NCBI GenBank assembly: GCA_016197225.1
Contig: JACPWC010000016.1
Span: 1 to 64,000 of the forward strand
From: Chloroflexota bacterium
GTDB taxonomy: Bacteria; Chloroflexota; Anaerolineae; Anaerolineales; VGOW01
Length of the DNA stretch: 64,000 nucleotides
Reading direction: 5' to 3'
Under the pieces are notes generated by a model, which was not told the origin of the DNA, did not search any database, and saw only the letters and a program-made list of their open reading frames with translations. Below are positions 36,246 to 45,010 of the stretch, in pieces (positions within the stretch are counted from its first letter, which is position 1; every line of letters begins with the position of its first letter). The position numbers were made by a program, and so were the translations under genes.

Positions 36246-36800
36246 TCACGTTGAAGCCGGGAGAGCCTCCTTTATTTGAGCCTGCCGCCGATACCATTCC
36301 AGGGCGATCGGTTCGAGGTGTTTGATCCAGGCGTCCTTGGCATCGTTGTAAGCGGCAATGTCCGCCGGGTGGCGCGCATAGACTTCGCGCTTGAGGGCTT
36401 CGTATTCGGCCCGCGCCTGGGCGTGACTGCGCAGATAGGCGGGGAAGGCAAGGTGACGCTCGACATCTGGATTGTCCGCCTGATAAATGTGAGCGTTGTG
36501 CGTTCGATACCCGCCGCTGTCGTGGGTGAAGTAGCGCCGGCCGGGAAGTCCATACTCGCCCCAGGCCGTGTAGCCGGCTTCCTGCAGAACGGGCGTCGTG
36601 GCTTCTATGCGCGAGAGATCACGGGCCAGCGGGAGCAGATCAATGATGGGTTTGGCCGCCAGGCCGGGAACCGAGGTGCTTCCGATGTGATGCACGGCCA
36701 CCAACGCCTCGCCGAGGAATGTTTTTAGCCGCTCGGCTTCCCGGGCAAAGGCCGCCGGCCAATCCGGGGAGTAATCGGTGAAAGTGTAGAGGCTTGGCAT
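36246..36800 (-). CDS. GrpB family protein (UPF0157)
   Basis: 184 aa. The hallmark HHIGSTSVPGLAAKPIIDLL and the AFAREAERLKTFLGE opening place it in the GrpB group of nucleotidyltransferase-like proteins. Biochemical function is not established in the family. Monocistronic. Confidence 0.92.
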   Translation of the reverse strand: MPSLYTFTDYSPDWPAAFAREAERLKTFLGEALVAVHHIGSTSVPGLAAKPIIDLLPLARDLSRIEATTPVLQEAGYTAWGEYGLPGRRYFTHDSGGYRTHNAHIYQADNPDVERHLAFPAYLRSHAQARAEYEALKREVYARHPADIAAYNDAKDAWIKHLEPIALEWYRRQAQIKEALPAST

Positions 36801-37101
36801 CTACGTCGAATCATGGATTGCCGAGGCGCAAATCGTAGCGGGTGTAGTTGTCTACGAAAACATCATCAGCCGCGTCAAATTTTCCATTCACCCAAACCTC
36901 TGATAGAAGCGGCGAATGAGGGCTGTGTTTTGTTGAGGGGTTATGGTGAAGGCTCTAGTTTAGCGAGTTGTATAAGTGGGCATTATCGCTAGCGTAATGG
37001 GTCACCATTATTCGTAGAGGTCTGCAATCGCTTCACGCTGGAGTTCAGCGACATGTAAAGCACGCGTGTTGGCTACAACGCCGGGTTGCAACACCAGATT
37101 A
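36801..37101. other. intergenic region with coding remnants
   Basis: About 300 nt without an intact gene of normal length. Two stretches on the minus strand still read as protein: 36811-36954, and 37008-37118, which ends just outside the gene above 37102. Confidence 0.5.
36811..36954 (-). pseudogene. C-terminal coding remnant of an unknown protein
   Basis: 47 codons open to a stop, ending in EVWVNGKFDAADDVFVDN and YTRYDLRLGNP. Residue choice looks like real protein (a final beta strand and acidic loop) but there is no start and no upstream continuation. Confidence 0.4.
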
Positions 37102-37118
37102 TCACTTGATAACCGCAT
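37008..37118 (-). CDS. possible 36-residue small protein or 3' remnant
   Basis: An ATG at 37118, overlapping the end of the upstream gene in another frame, opens 36 codons: after MRLSSDN comes LVLQPGVVANTRALHVAELQ and then REAIADLYE. The amphipathic Leu/Ala/Glu-rich second half looks like a genuine helix. No ribosome binding site. It could equally be the remains of a larger gene. Confidence 0.3.
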   Translation of the reverse strand: MRLSSDNLVLQPGVVANTRALHVAELQREAIADLYE

Positions 37119-37770
37119 TGACCAATGCATCTACAATAGATTCAAGAGTTTTTTCGGTGAAGCTACCTACTTTTCCCATTACGATTTTCCCCTGACCACG
37201 AATAGTCTCAACATTCCCCTCATGTTCTAACAAATCCAATGGGTCCTTGCCCTGTGAGACAGCCTTTTGAATAATCGAGAACTTTGCGCGCATAGTTTGG
37301 TTGATTTCGTTTACATCTTTCTTTGCCATTTTAACGATTACACAGTCTGGTGAACGTATATCATCAAAAATAAGTAGGCACGGGAACTGAGTAAAGTCTA
37401 TATTGAACAAACGGGCAACTTGCACACTATATCCTTCACTAGATTGCTTATACAATAACTTGTACCATTGATCTCCTGCAAACCGCGTAACTCTAAATTC
37501 CTTTTCGCTTAGCGCAAGAACCAAGCAGTTTGACCCAGACAGAGATTGAAGCTCTTTATTATATTTTTTTAGATAAAGAAGTGCGTCGGTATCCGATGCG
37601 AGAATGAGAAAAATAGCATAACAAGGATATCGCCCATAATTGCGCAAGATCGTATGCCACCAAGCTCGAAGCGATTGCGGGTCTGTCAACTTTAGAGCCG
37701 CCGCACTTCCCGCAATAGAAACTCCATGATCGCTAGTAGCACCATTGGTATCATCAGTTTCGTTTGTCAT
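37102..37770 (-). CDS. protein of unknown function paired with an M48 protease
   Basis: 222 aa from the ATG at 37770, which has AGGAG 8 nt upstream; the longer in-frame reading lies inside the protease gene. No signal peptide. Alternating strands and helices (YPCYAIFLILASDTDALLYL, NCLVLALSEKEFRVTRF, FPCLLIFDDIRSPDCVIVKM) suggest an alpha/beta fold, and the C-terminus ends in an amphipathic helix (FTEKTLESIVDALVNAVIK). I cannot assign a family. Low GC and a 17-bp overlap with the protease gene mark the two as a transferred functional pair. Confidence 0.7.
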   Translation of the reverse strand: MTNETDDTNGATSDHGVSIAGSAAALKLTDPQSLRAWWHTILRNYGRYPCYAIFLILASDTDALLYLKKYNKELQSLSGSNCLVLALSEKEFRVTRFAGDQWYKLLYKQSSEGYSVQVARLFNIDFTQFPCLLIFDDIRSPDCVIVKMAKKDVNEINQTMRAKFSIIQKAVSQGKDPLDLLEHEGNVETIRGQGKIVMGKVGSFTEKTLESIVDALVNAVIK

Positions 37771-38815
37771 TTCTTGCACTCCTAATGGCTGTTGCATAGA
37801 AACTTGCAACGGCCAACTGTATCCCGCGAATTTTATCGTCATCTTGAATGATTGGGTTAGTGACATCAAGCTGTAAAGGGATGTCCTTAACTGCTTGAAT
37901 ACGACTGTTTAACGACGGATGCGAAGGTGTGTTTTCGTCTGATACTCGGGCCATGACTTCGTCTAATTCAGGTGCCGACATCAATTGTAAGTAGTAATTG
38001 AGGAAATCATCAAAGAAAGAATTCGCGGGATCGTTTGGAAATCGTTCAAGATAATCATTAAAACAAATTTGCAGTTTTACAACCTTTGTAAGCGCGCCAG
38101 AGAAAATGTTCGAGCCAAATCTTTCTGCACCTTGTTTATCACAATAGAATTCAAATTCGTAATGAAGATTTCGAGTTATTCCGTCGTAAAGTGGTTGAAT
38201 GACTCGCAAATAGCCTGCTACTGCTAAATATACAGTATTGCTCAATTCATTAGATAGAATAGCTTTTACCTTGCCAATAGATTGGGTTAACCTCCAAATA
38301 CTGTGGTGAACAAAGAATGCACGATTATCAAAATGTGCGAGTTCATGTGCGATGACGGACTTGAGTTCAGCCCCCGTTAAGACCCTTACAAGAGGCCATC
38401 CTATACAGAGCACTCGTTTAACGTCAGAAGTCAGTGTCACTTCGTATGCAAAGGCTTCGGGTCCGTATGAGAGAAAAATCTCGTCTGGCCCTGGGACATC
38501 AAGATCATTTGCTACATCCAAAATGAGATAATCCAGTTCGTCGCATTGGGTTTCATGTAGAGGAAGGCCAAAGTCAATCTTTCCCTTAAATAGTCGGATA
38601 ATTCGAAATGTGTAATATAGAGTCAGTCCACCACCTAAATATGGGCCTAAGACAGGCGCCGTTCTCACAAGTGTTTCATTGGCGCTGTTCGCCGCGAGGA
38701 TAATAAACGCCCAATATCCAAGAGCTAATGCAAGTGCAAAACCAAGATAGAATACCAAAACAAGAGCGGCGCTTACAAATATGTTGCTGAAGGTCGCACG
38801 CAAGTTTGATTGCAT
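37754..38815 (-). CDS. M48 family metalloprotease
   Basis: 353 aa. Two N-terminal helices (about 12-35 and 45-62), then the peptidase domain with the zinc motif HELAHFDN (H-E-x-x-H) after VIAHELAHF and the third ligand in EFYCDKQGAERFG. Homologous to HtpX/Ste24-type membrane proteases of the cytoplasmic face. GC content is clearly lower than that of the flanking genes. Substrate unknown; the overlapping downstream partner may supply specificity. Confidence 0.88.
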   Translation of the reverse strand: MQSNLRATFSNIFVSAALVLVFYLGFALALALGYWAFIILAANSANETLVRTAPVLGPYLGGGLTLYYTFRIIRLFKGKIDFGLPLHETQCDELDYLILDVANDLDVPGPDEIFLSYGPEAFAYEVTLTSDVKRVLCIGWPLVRVLTGAELKSVIAHELAHFDNRAFFVHHSIWRLTQSIGKVKAILSNELSNTVYLAVAGYLRVIQPLYDGITRNLHYEFEFYCDKQGAERFGSNIFSGALTKVVKLQICFNDYLERFPNDPANSFFDDFLNYYLQLMSAPELDEVMARVSDENTPSHPSLNSRIQAVKDIPLQLDVTNPIIQDDDKIRGIQLAVASFYATAIRSARNDKRN

Positions 38816-38848
38816 ATATTCACAAGCCTAATATACTGCAATTCATCC

Positions 38849-39673
38849 CTACTTCTTATTCGGCTTCAAGAACGACTTCCGCTCCGGATCAGCGGGCAAG
38901 GTCGGCGAGGCGTTCGGGTCGGGCTGGTTGTAGGTGTCCAGGGCGTCGCCCACAGCTTGCCCTGCGACTGAAAGGAGTGCCGAAGGGTTCACGTACTGGT
39001 CGCCGGTCCCGCGCCCGGCCACGCCCTCGATCAGTTCGGCGGCCAGCGCCCGGCTCATCTCGGTGGATTGATACTCGCGCATGGCTTCCACTTGAATCCG
39101 CCGCTGGGCCACGCCCTCGAAGCGGGCGCGCAAGCTGTCGGGCGGCGTTACCTGCAAGATGAGAGGACTGCTGATGGCAATGCCTAACGGCTCCAGCAAC
39201 TTGTTGGTGTTGGCCACCAACTGCTTCTCGATGTTCTCAAACTCCTGCGCCCGGCACACGACCTCGGCGGCGTAGGCTGGCAGAATGTTGAGCAGGGCGC
39301 GCCGCACCCGGTTGGCGACGATCTCGCAGAACACGTCGCGGCTCAGCCCGCCCAACTTGGCGATGGTCGTCAGCTTGGCGATCTTCTCCGGGGCAAACTC
39401 GTAGTTCAGGGCAAAGCGCAAGCCCACCTGCAGGCCGTCGTTCGTCGGCAGGTTGTCGAACTGAAACGAGAAGGCCTCCAGGCCCACCTTGAACTGCGGG
39501 CCGAGCGTCTCGGTCAGGGTGTTGTAGCGTTTGAAACCGGGACCGCGCTCCAGCCGGTGATACTGCTCCATGCGCCGCACCAGGCGCACGTGATTCTCTG
39601 GAACGTAGTACAGGCCGAACGGCCCGCCGATCCACAATAAAAACCGAAACAGGGGCGGCGCAGACTCAGACAT
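38849..39673 (-). CDS. SPFH/band-7 domain protein
   Basis: 274 aa from the ATG at 39673. Short hydrophobic N-terminus (FRFLLWIGGPFGLYYV), then a band-7 like domain: VRLVRRMEQYHRLERGPGFK, GLQVGLRFALNYEFAPEKIA, ANRVRRALLNILPAYAAEVV, and a helical tail. SPFH proteins form membrane-associated oligomeric cages around proteases or transporters. The adjacent gene is a membrane protease (M48), so a partnership is conceivable. Confidence 0.75.
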   Translation of the reverse strand: MSESAPPLFRFLLWIGGPFGLYYVPENHVRLVRRMEQYHRLERGPGFKRYNTLTETLGPQFKVGLEAFSFQFDNLPTNDGLQVGLRFALNYEFAPEKIAKLTTIAKLGGLSRDVFCEIVANRVRRALLNILPAYAAEVVCRAQEFENIEKQLVANTNKLLEPLGIAISSPLILQVTPPDSLRARFEGVAQRRIQVEAMREYQSTEMSRALAAELIEGVAGRGTGDQYVNPSALLSVAGQAVGDALDTYNQPDPNASPTLPADPERKSFLKPNKK

Positions 39674-39723
39674 ACTCTCTCTCCAGTCCTGGCTTACAGA
39701 AATCCAGGCAACCGCTTCGCGTA

Positions 39724-39806
39724 CCACAAAGTCTCAAAGACACAAAGGTCACGAAGCATTCTCTTGTTTCTTCGTGTTTCTTCGTGTCATCGTGTCTTCG
39801 TGGTGA
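39724..39806. repeat. CACAAAGACACAAAG / CTTCGTG dispersed repeat
   Basis: Intergenic stretch with CACAAAGTCTCAAAGACACA on one side and inverted TTCTTCGTGTTTCTTCGTGT on the other. A cousin lies at 43092-43170. Confidence 0.7.
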
Positions 39807-39811
39807 AGCGG

Positions 39812-41179
39812 CTACAGACATTGATAACCGCCGCCGGGCGCAGAGGCAATCAAAACCTTGCCCGGTGGCTCGATCTTGCGCTTCAACTCGGCCACAGCCC
39901 GATCCAGCGCCGCGTCCAGTTCACTAGCTCGATGCGCCTCGGCGGCAAAGACTCGCTCCAGCAGGAGACTGCGCGAGCAGGCCTGGCCGCGCTTTTCAGC
40001 CAGGACACACAACAGATCAAACTCGGCTTTGCTCAACCCGCTGACCTCTCGACCGTCCACCCGCACCAATTTCACGCCGGGGAAAATTTCAATGACGGCC
40101 TCGCCGCCTTTCGCGTTGGGTGGCGGTGTGGCCGCCCTGGCCCCGGCCTTCTGCGACACGTAAGTTTCGAGCGGCGGACAGAGAATGGCGTGCGTGCCGT
40201 CCGTTCGTTCGCGAATGAGGCCTTTGGCCATCAACGCCCCCAGCGCCGGGCCGGTCACCGGCCTGCCCTGCGAAGCGGCAACCAAACCGGCGTGCTCCTC
40301 GTCCTCAAGGCTGTCCCAAATTTTGCGGCACTCGTCCATCACCGCCGAGTCGTTGATCAATGTCTCAATGAGATCGGATTCCAGCGCGGTCTCTCCGGCG
40401 CGGGTCGCAAAGAAGGCGGCCTTGATCAGGCCGGGGTGGCCGCCGGTGGCGGTGAGGAGGCGGTCTATTGCCAACGGCTCGAGTGGACGCGGTTGCGGCA
40501 GGCGGGCGGCGAGGCGCTCCAGCATGGTGCGCGCGTCGGCGTCGCTGTACGGCCCGACAGCGAACGAGCGCATGACGGCAATCTCGAAGAAGCTCTCGAA
40601 CTCCGGCGAGGTCGGGCGCAAGCGGTGCAGTTCGCGGCGGGTGACGGTGATGTAGACGAGTTGATACTTGGAGTCGTCGCGCAGAGCGCGCAAGCGGCGG
40701 AAGAGGGCGGGCTGGCATTTCTGAACCAGCGTGTCGCAATCGTCGAGAACGAAAACGAACTGGAAGTTGCTCGCCGCCTTCACCGCTTCCACTGCCCGGC
40801 TCAGGGCGCGGAACGCGCCGGAGCGCAGTTCGGGCGAGACGGCTTCACGGTAGAGATCGCCGAGCGTGGCGTTGAGCGCGCCAAGATCACTGCGGGCGGA
40901 CACTACGTGGGTCAACGAATCGATCATGGCCGCGTAGAGGCTATGCTCTTCGTAAGAGTCGAGGGCGTTGCAGTCCACCATCAGCCACAGCAGGCGGCGG
41001 GCGTCAGCGCCAAAGTAGTGCTGGCGGGCGTCGTCGCGCTCGCGCAAAAAGCGCACGATGTTGGACTTGCCGGAACTGCCCACGCCGACGAGGGCGCACG
41101 ACTCGCCGGCGCGGATGGACTCGACGAGCGGCTCAATGATTTCGGAACGGAAAGTGAGAGGATGAGGAAGGTCGGGCAT
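39812..41179 (-). CDS. P-loop ATPase with C-terminal winged-helix DNA-binding domain
   Basis: 455 aa. Residues about 8-230 are a STAND/AAA-type ATPase: P-loop ALVGVGSSGKSN, Walker B FVFVLDDCDTL, sensor YITVTRRELHRLRP. Then a helical lid region, a Pro-rich linker near 345-355, and from about 365 to the end an OmpR/PhoB-type winged helix (GLSKAEFDLLCVLAEKRGQA, LLLERVF..., ELDAALDRAVAELKRKI, APGGGYQCL). Such effector domains usually sit at the N-terminus in SARP and CadC proteins. The ligand is unknown; it is probably an ATP-switched transcription factor. Confidence 0.85.
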   Translation of the reverse strand: MPDLPHPLTFRSEIIEPLVESIRAGESCALVGVGSSGKSNIVRFLRERDDARQHYFGADARRLLWLMVDCNALDSYEEHSLYAAMIDSLTHVVSARSDLGALNATLGDLYREAVSPELRSGAFRALSRAVEAVKAASNFQFVFVLDDCDTLVQKCQPALFRRLRALRDDSKYQLVYITVTRRELHRLRPTSPEFESFFEIAVMRSFAVGPYSDADARTMLERLAARLPQPRPLEPLAIDRLLTATGGHPGLIKAAFFATRAGETALESDLIETLINDSAVMDECRKIWDSLEDEEHAGLVAASQGRPVTGPALGALMAKGLIRERTDGTHAILCPPLETYVSQKAGARAATPPPNAKGGEAVIEIFPGVKLVRVDGREVSGLSKAEFDLLCVLAEKRGQACSRSLLLERVFAAEAHRASELDAALDRAVAELKRKIEPPGKVLIASAPGGGYQCL

Positions 41180-41221
41180 GAGGGCATTATAGCCAGCTTC
41201 CCAAAATTTAGCCGGGCGGGG

Positions 41222-43051
41222 TCAGGGTTGCAAAAGAATCGTCTCCCCCGGCTGAGGCGGCGAGACCGGCAACCGTTGCAGTTCGGGCCAACGATACATC
41301 CCGGCGGAAAATTGGATCTCGCCGGGCGGCATGCCCAACACATGCGTGTCGGCCACCACCTCACCGGCCAGCCAGCAGTGGGTGGGCAGTTGGCCGTCTT
41401 GCGGCTGGCCGTCGTGGCCAGCCACGAGTTGCCCGTTCGAGTCGGTGGCATGAACGAAGACGGTGAAGTCTTCGGCCAGAGGCTTGAGGGCTTGCCAGTA
41501 CAGCGTCACCCTGTCATCGTCAACGTTGTAACCGGCGAGTCGAATTGAGCCGTCGAGGGTGAAGTCTAAAGGTTGGGCGTCCGACGGAAGTTGATAAACC
41601 GGGGTCGGCGACCCCTGCCCCTCACGCCCGCTCTCGATGGGTTGCAACATCCAACCGGCGACGATGGCTTGCGTTCCCATCAACGCTAACAGCGCCACTG
41701 ATGGAAGGCGTAAACGCACTGCGCCGGCAACGCCCAACAACATCCACAGCGGCGAGAGGAAGAGCCACAGCCGCGCCGTCTCACCCAACACAAACGCCGA
41801 GAAGTCGAGCAAGAGGATGAAGCCCAGCAAGCCGAGCGCCAGCGCCGACCAACGCCGTCTGCGACGGCTCTGCCAGCACAGCCACAGCGCCGGGCCGAGG
41901 AGCGCCAGGCCCGTCCAACTGGCGAAGTCGTAAAGGTTGTACCAGGCCCAGAGCCAGTAACTGCGCCCGATGTCGCCATGCACTTCGAGCGCGCGGCGAT
42001 ACATGGCGATTCCCGAAACGCCCCACCCCAGCCAATAAACGATCCATACTGTAGACAGGCCGACGATCATCAATAAGCCAATCGTGATCGCCCGGCCCCA
42101 GTCGGCCCGGTTGTGCCGCTTTGTCACCAACCAGCCGCCGACGAGAAAACCGTTCAGCCCAAGAAAGGCGATGTTGCCAAAGCTGATGAAACTGCCGAGC
42201 GAGAGCAGAAGTCCGGCGGCGAGGGCGTAAGCCGGCCACACCCGGTGATTGATGATGGATTGCCAGGTGAGCCAGGACCCGGCCAGGGCAATTGGCACGT
42301 AGAGTTGATTGAAGGCCGGAGCAAACGCCGACAGCGCTGGAATGAACGGATAGAGTCCGACGGCGAGCAAAGCCGTGCGCCGACCGAAAAATGTTTGAGC
42401 CAGAGCAAACAACGGCAGAACGCCCAGGCCGCCGAAGAACGGCAGTGCAAACTGCGCCAACGCGCTCGCCACTTGCGGATACGAAAAACCAATCATCTCC
42501 GGGTGCAGACAGTCGGCGCGCAAGAGCCGGCGCCCGGCCTGCTCGCCCAGCCCCGGCCAGGCCTCGAACAACTTGCGGGCCATATAAAAGATCAGCGGGA
42601 TGCCGGGCGGGTGCGTGCGCGCATGCACTTCACGATAACCGCCCATCCGGTCAATGTGCGCGATCAGAAACTCGTTCGGGTCGTCAATTCGAGCGCCGAC
42701 GTTGAAGTAACTGCCGCTCGTCGTCGAAGCCGTGATCTGCAACATCTGCCGGATCGGATCGCCGCGCAGGGACAGGAGCGTATACGGCAGAAAACCGCTC
42801 ACCAGCACTGCGCCAATCAACAACGGGGCAACCGTCGTTCGCGTGGGTCGCCTCTCCCGCCAGGCCACCAGCGCCGTCCAGGCAACCATCAACAAGAGAG
42901 GCCAAAGGAATGCAACCGAGAGCGGGGCCGGGCGGCGAGTCCACACCCACTCGGCGTTGCCGTAAACGAGAGACGGCCAGCCCGTGATCAGCGCAACGCA
43001 ATACGCCAGCGCCGGAGCGGCTACGATCAACAGAGAGAGTTTGCGCTTCAA
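41222..43051 (-). CDS. GT-C type membrane glycosyltransferase (PMT-like)
   Basis: 609 aa with 12 or more helices. The extracytoplasmic loop-1 area carries IDRMGGYREVHARTHPPGIP, the Asp- and His-containing motif of GT-C enzymes using lipid-linked sugars. Residues from about 475 form a soluble beta-rich tail (YNVDDDRVTLYWQALKPLAE, DFTVFVHATDSNGQLVAGHD) frequent in large Chloroflexota membrane proteins of this kind. It would transfer a sugar from a polyprenyl phosphate donor to an envelope glycan. Confidence 0.8.
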   Translation of the reverse strand: MKRKLSLLIVAAPALAYCVALITGWPSLVYGNAEWVWTRRPAPLSVAFLWPLLLMVAWTALVAWRERRPTRTTVAPLLIGAVLVSGFLPYTLLSLRGDPIRQMLQITASTTSGSYFNVGARIDDPNEFLIAHIDRMGGYREVHARTHPPGIPLIFYMARKLFEAWPGLGEQAGRRLLRADCLHPEMIGFSYPQVASALAQFALPFFGGLGVLPLFALAQTFFGRRTALLAVGLYPFIPALSAFAPAFNQLYVPIALAGSWLTWQSIINHRVWPAYALAAGLLLSLGSFISFGNIAFLGLNGFLVGGWLVTKRHNRADWGRAITIGLLMIVGLSTVWIVYWLGWGVSGIAMYRRALEVHGDIGRSYWLWAWYNLYDFASWTGLALLGPALWLCWQSRRRRRWSALALGLLGFILLLDFSAFVLGETARLWLFLSPLWMLLGVAGAVRLRLPSVALLALMGTQAIVAGWMLQPIESGREGQGSPTPVYQLPSDAQPLDFTLDGSIRLAGYNVDDDRVTLYWQALKPLAEDFTVFVHATDSNGQLVAGHDGQPQDGQLPTHCWLAGEVVADTHVLGMPPGEIQFSAGMYRWPELQRLPVSPPQPGETILLQP

Positions 43052-43091
43052 AGGGAGTGTCTTTTGTTCAAGCCGAATTTACGCATTGATT

Positions 43092-43170
43092 CAATCAATT
43101 CACCACAAAGACACCAAGACACAAAGGGCCACCAAGAAATCTTTGTGAAACTTCGTGCCTTTGAGGCTTG
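43092..43170. repeat. CACAAAGACACCAAGACACA-type dispersed repeat
   Basis: Non-coding inverted element with arms of the CACCACAAAGACACCAAGAC and AGGCTTGGTGG types. Same family as 39724-39806. Confidence 0.7.
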
Positions 43171-43224
43171 GTGGTAAATCGCCGCCTGGGTTTGCGTAAA
43201 TCCAATCAAACTTTCGAATCTCGG

Positions 43225-43845
43225 TCAACCGGCCCGCCGCTCGGCCTGCTTGAGTTGCTTACGATACTTCGCCAGGTCTTCAGGCACGTCAATGTCCAGC
43301 CCTAGCCCCGGAAAGCGGCAAATTTCAACGCGCGCGCCCCGGTCGCGAGCCAGCGCCTTATGTTGCTCAAAGCTGTCGGGGCCGAAGACGTAGGGAATGA
43401 TTCGCGGCGGGCGCATGAAGAGGGCGTTGGTGCCGTAATCGCGCCAGTCGGGAGCGATGGTGACGCACTCCGGCTCGTCCGAGGCCGCAATCAATTTGCG
43501 AATGTCGTCCGGGTCGAGCAGAGGCATGTCGCTCGGCATCACCAGCACCGCGTGCGCGCCCAACTGCGCGGCCACGTCGGTGGCGCGGGTGAGGGCCGCG
43601 TTCAACTCGGTGCGCTCGGACTCGGTGACGGTGTAAGCCTGATGCTTGCGGGCCAGGCGAAGCACTGCCGGGTCGCGGCTGATGACGAGCGTGCGTTGAA
43701 TTTCGGGAACCTGATTGAGCACTTCGAGGGTGTGGGTGAGAAAGTTGCGGCTGATGGTCTGGCGTTCTTCGGGCGAGAGCACCGGGGCCAGTCGGGTCTT
43801 GGCGCGTTTGAAGGATTTGACAGGGACGATGGCCCAGATGGACAT
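43225..43845 (-). CDS. cofC: 2-phospho-L-lactate (or phosphoenolpyruvate) guanylyltransferase
   Basis: 206 aa. Nucleotidyltransferase-type motifs: IVPVKSFKRAKTRLAP, HAVLVMPSDMPLLDPDD, and GTNALFMRPP with FGPDSFEQH. CofC/FbiD activates 2-phospholactate or PEP with GTP for F420 side-chain assembly; bacterial types generally favour PEP. 27 nt from cofD, so in one operon. Confidence 0.93.
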   Translation of the reverse strand: MSIWAIVPVKSFKRAKTRLAPVLSPEERQTISRNFLTHTLEVLNQVPEIQRTLVISRDPAVLRLARKHQAYTVTESERTELNAALTRATDVAAQLGAHAVLVMPSDMPLLDPDDIRKLIAASDEPECVTIAPDWRDYGTNALFMRPPRIIPYVFGPDSFEQHKALARDRGARVEICRFPGLGLDIDVPEDLAKYRKQLKQAERRAG

Positions 43846-43872
43846 GAGTGGGAAGTGAACAGTGATTAGTCG

Positions 43873-44826
43873 TCAGTGAACAGTAATCAGTAAGCGGGCA
43901 AACTCTATCGTTTCCTGGGCAAGTCGAATCTTGTCTTCGTCCGTTTGCATCACGGTGTCGGTCACCAGCACTTTGAGGCCAAGCGATTCGATCTCCGGGG
44001 CAACGGTCTCGTCAATTCGATCTATCACCAGGCCGTCTATCGAACCGGCGTAATGCCCGGCCAGGGCCGTCACCGTCGCTTCCAGCCCCAACTCAGTCAT
44101 CATCTTGGCCGCCGGGCCTTTGAGAGCCATGCCGCCGACAATGGGCGAGACGGCGACCACCGGCATTCCCGCCGCCCGCCGCGACTCGATCAGAGGCCGC
44201 AACCCCGGCAAAGCCAAAATCGGCGCGATGCTGACGTAAGGATTCGACGGGCAGTAGATCAGAGTTTCGGCCTCGGCCAGTCGTTCGAGCAAACGCGGCA
44301 GGGGCCGGGCCGAGGGCGCGCCCAAAAATTCAAAGTCGCGCACGCGCGGCTCGCACCGTCGGTGAACAAAGTATTCCTGAAACGGCAGTGGCCCGTCGCC
44401 AGTGTGGACGAGGGTGCGAACCGGGTCATCACTCATCGGAATGATTTCACTGGTTATGCCGAGTTGACGACAAAAACGTTGCGTCACTTGCGACAAGGTC
44501 TCGCCAGCTTGAAGCAGGCGCGTGCGCTCGACGTGAGTCGCCAGGTCGCGGTCGCCAAGCCGGAACCAGGTCTCGCCGCCCAGCCGACCGACGGCTTCCA
44601 AAAAATTCCACGTCTCGCCGATCTGGCCCCAGCCGGTTTCGGGGTTAGCGAGTCCGGCGAGGGTGTACATCACCGTGTCCAGGTCGGGCGAGACGCGCAG
44701 GCCGAGATGCTCAAAGTCGTCGCCGGTGTTGACGGCAATCGTGAGTTGCTCAGGCTTGAGAGCGCGAGCCAGGCCGAAGGCAAGTTTTGCGCCGCCCACG
44801 CCACCGGCGAAAGTGAGGATCGTCAT
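43873..44826 (-). CDS. cofD: 2-phospho-L-lactate transferase (F420 assembly)
   Basis: 317 aa from the ATG at 44826, which removes an extension running into a repeat. CofD/FbiA signature [40 protein letters not shown], and [18 protein letters not shown]. It moves the phosphoester unit from CofC product to Fo, giving F420-0 or its dehydro form. Neighbours cofC and cofE confirm the pathway. Confidence 0.96.
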   Translation of the reverse strand: MTILTFAGGVGGAKLAFGLARALKPEQLTIAVNTGDDFEHLGLRVSPDLDTVMYTLAGLANPETGWGQIGETWNFLEAVGRLGGETWFRLGDRDLATHVERTRLLQAGETLSQVTQRFCRQLGITSEIIPMSDDPVRTLVHTGDGPLPFQEYFVHRRCEPRVRDFEFLGAPSARPLPRLLERLAEAETLIYCPSNPYVSIAPILALPGLRPLIESRRAAGMPVVAVSPIVGGMALKGPAAKMMTELGLEATVTALAGHYAGSIDGLVIDRIDETVAPEIESLGLKVLVTDTVMQTDEDKIRLAQETIEFARLLITVH

Positions 44827-44869
44827 AGCAATTTTTGGCTCTACCGGGTTTGGTGTGAAAGACATTTTG

Positions 44870-45000
44870 GACGCGGACGCTTCGCGCGCTGATTTTCGCT
44901 GATAAAAAATAAAATCTGCGTTTATCCGTGTGAATCCGCGTCCCATTTCCCGGTAAAGCCGGGAGACCCAGTTTCCTTTGCGTTCTTCGCGCCTTCGCGG
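44870..45000. repeat. GCTGATTTTCGCTGAT and CTTTGCG/CGCAAAG dispersed repeats
   Basis: Non-coding gap between cofD and the nitroreductase gene. It contains CTGATTTTCGCTGAT...ATCTGCGTTTATCCG, related to the element at 31804, and then TTTCCTTTGCGTTCTTCGCG. Confidence 0.55.
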
Positions 45001-45010
45001 TTCCTCTCTT

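Noticed and set aside
39764-41548. 594-codon plus-strand open frame
   Set aside because: Antisense to the ATPase and glycosyltransferase genes, which have clear motifs. Arg/Gly/Ala-rich shadow caused by high GC.
42113-43177. 354-codon plus-strand open frame
   Set aside because: Shadow of the glycosyltransferase gene; unnatural Arg/Gln/Pro composition.
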